Assembly: GCA_041392625.1 (NCBI GenBank) | Contig: JAWKLR010000003.1 | Location: 229,208-293,207, forward strand | Direction of reading: 5' to 3' | DNA: 64,000 bases | Origin: M3007 sp041392625 | Lineage (GTDB): Bacteria > Bacteroidota > Bacteroidia > Chitinophagales > Saprospiraceae | In this document: positions 63,939 through 64,000 of the stretch, in pieces | Layout: each line of letters begins with the position of its first letter | Position numbering within the stretch: the stretch's first letter is position 1 | Position numbers and translations under genes: made by a program | Notes under the pieces: generated by a model | Told to the model about the DNA's origin: nothing | Database searches by the model: none | Seen by the model: the letters and a program-made list of their open reading frames with translations, nothing else

Positions 63939-64000
63939 ATGGATAAATCAAGAGCACACGTACAGGCTCAACTTGAGAACTTGGGTTACTTCAACTACGT
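63939..64000 (+). CDS. Start of a further gene, cut by the window end
   Basis: From the ATG at 63939 the 20 complete codons read MDKSRAHVQAQLENLGYFNY, with no stop before the window ends. The AAAAACTAAAA leader is AT-rich as before other genes here. Too little is seen to name the product. Confidence 0.55.
   Translation, partial: MDKSRAHVQAQLENLGYFNY

Overview
The window reads as the chromosome of a Bacteroidota bacterium, most likely a Saprospiria-type gliding or surface-colonising organism (class is inference). Reasons: type IX secretion system (T9SS) C-terminal sorting domains of both type A and type B, a PorP/SprF-family partner protein, SprB-like repeats, a TonB-dependent receptor paired with a DUF4249-type lipoprotein, a Bacteroidota histone-H1-like protein, and promoters with the TAnnTTTG -7 box instead of Shine-Dalgarno-led starts.

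Layout. 1-8.5 kb: tail of an outer-membrane beta-barrel gene, a small nucleoid protein, a PqqB-like metallo-hydrolase, and a 1883-residue secreted protein with about 17 tandem 77-residue repeats and a type B sorting domain. 8.7-17.6 kb (minus strand): two tandem copies of a PKD plus type A sorting domain gene, then a very large zinc-metalloprotease/beta-helix gene whose C-terminal tag and 3' flank are nearly the same as those of the two copies. This block carries many frameshifts. 17.9-32 kb: mixed core and accessory genes (steroid-reductase-like membrane enzyme, TonB receptor plus partner, HMG-CoA lyase, MBOAT acyltransferase, YebC, MBL hydrolase, Der GTPase, lipoprotein, polyprenyl-phosphate sugar transferase), separated by repeat-rich spacers. 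32-33.1 kb: a VWA protein.

33.3-52.2 kb (minus strand) is a 19-kb Wzx/Wzy-type exopolysaccharide locus. In transcription order it has a winged-helix regulator, nucleotide-sugar dehydrogenase, PHP-type tyrosine phosphatase, Wza, Wzc, Wzx, four frame-broken glycosyltransferases, Wzy, two further glycosyltransferases, a WcaF-type acetyltransferase, a GT2, a hexapeptide acyltransferase and WecB. The initiating sugar transferase lies just beyond on the plus strand. WecB plus the dehydrogenase suggest a HexNAc-uronic acid (for example ManNAcA) in the polymer. The segment at 40.1-45.3 kb is AT-rich and looks empty of genes, but conserved glycosyltransferase motifs occur in all three minus-strand frames in the right order, so at least four genes are hidden by indels.

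52.4-64 kb: a GT2/thioesterase pair, a TlpA-type thioredoxin protein, a PorP/SprF protein downstream of a 1746-residue multidomain T9SS type B protein, then folK, a deoxynucleoside kinase and the first codons of another gene.

Two themes stand out. Frame disruptions are clustered (10.5-14.3, 17.03, 22.32, 33.3-34.3, 36.0, 37.9-46 kb) with good coding sense on each side, so sequencing or assembly indels are at least as likely as gene decay. The spacers carry a family of small GC-stem hairpins, several with 3-nt loops, and short dispersed repeats that recur across the window.
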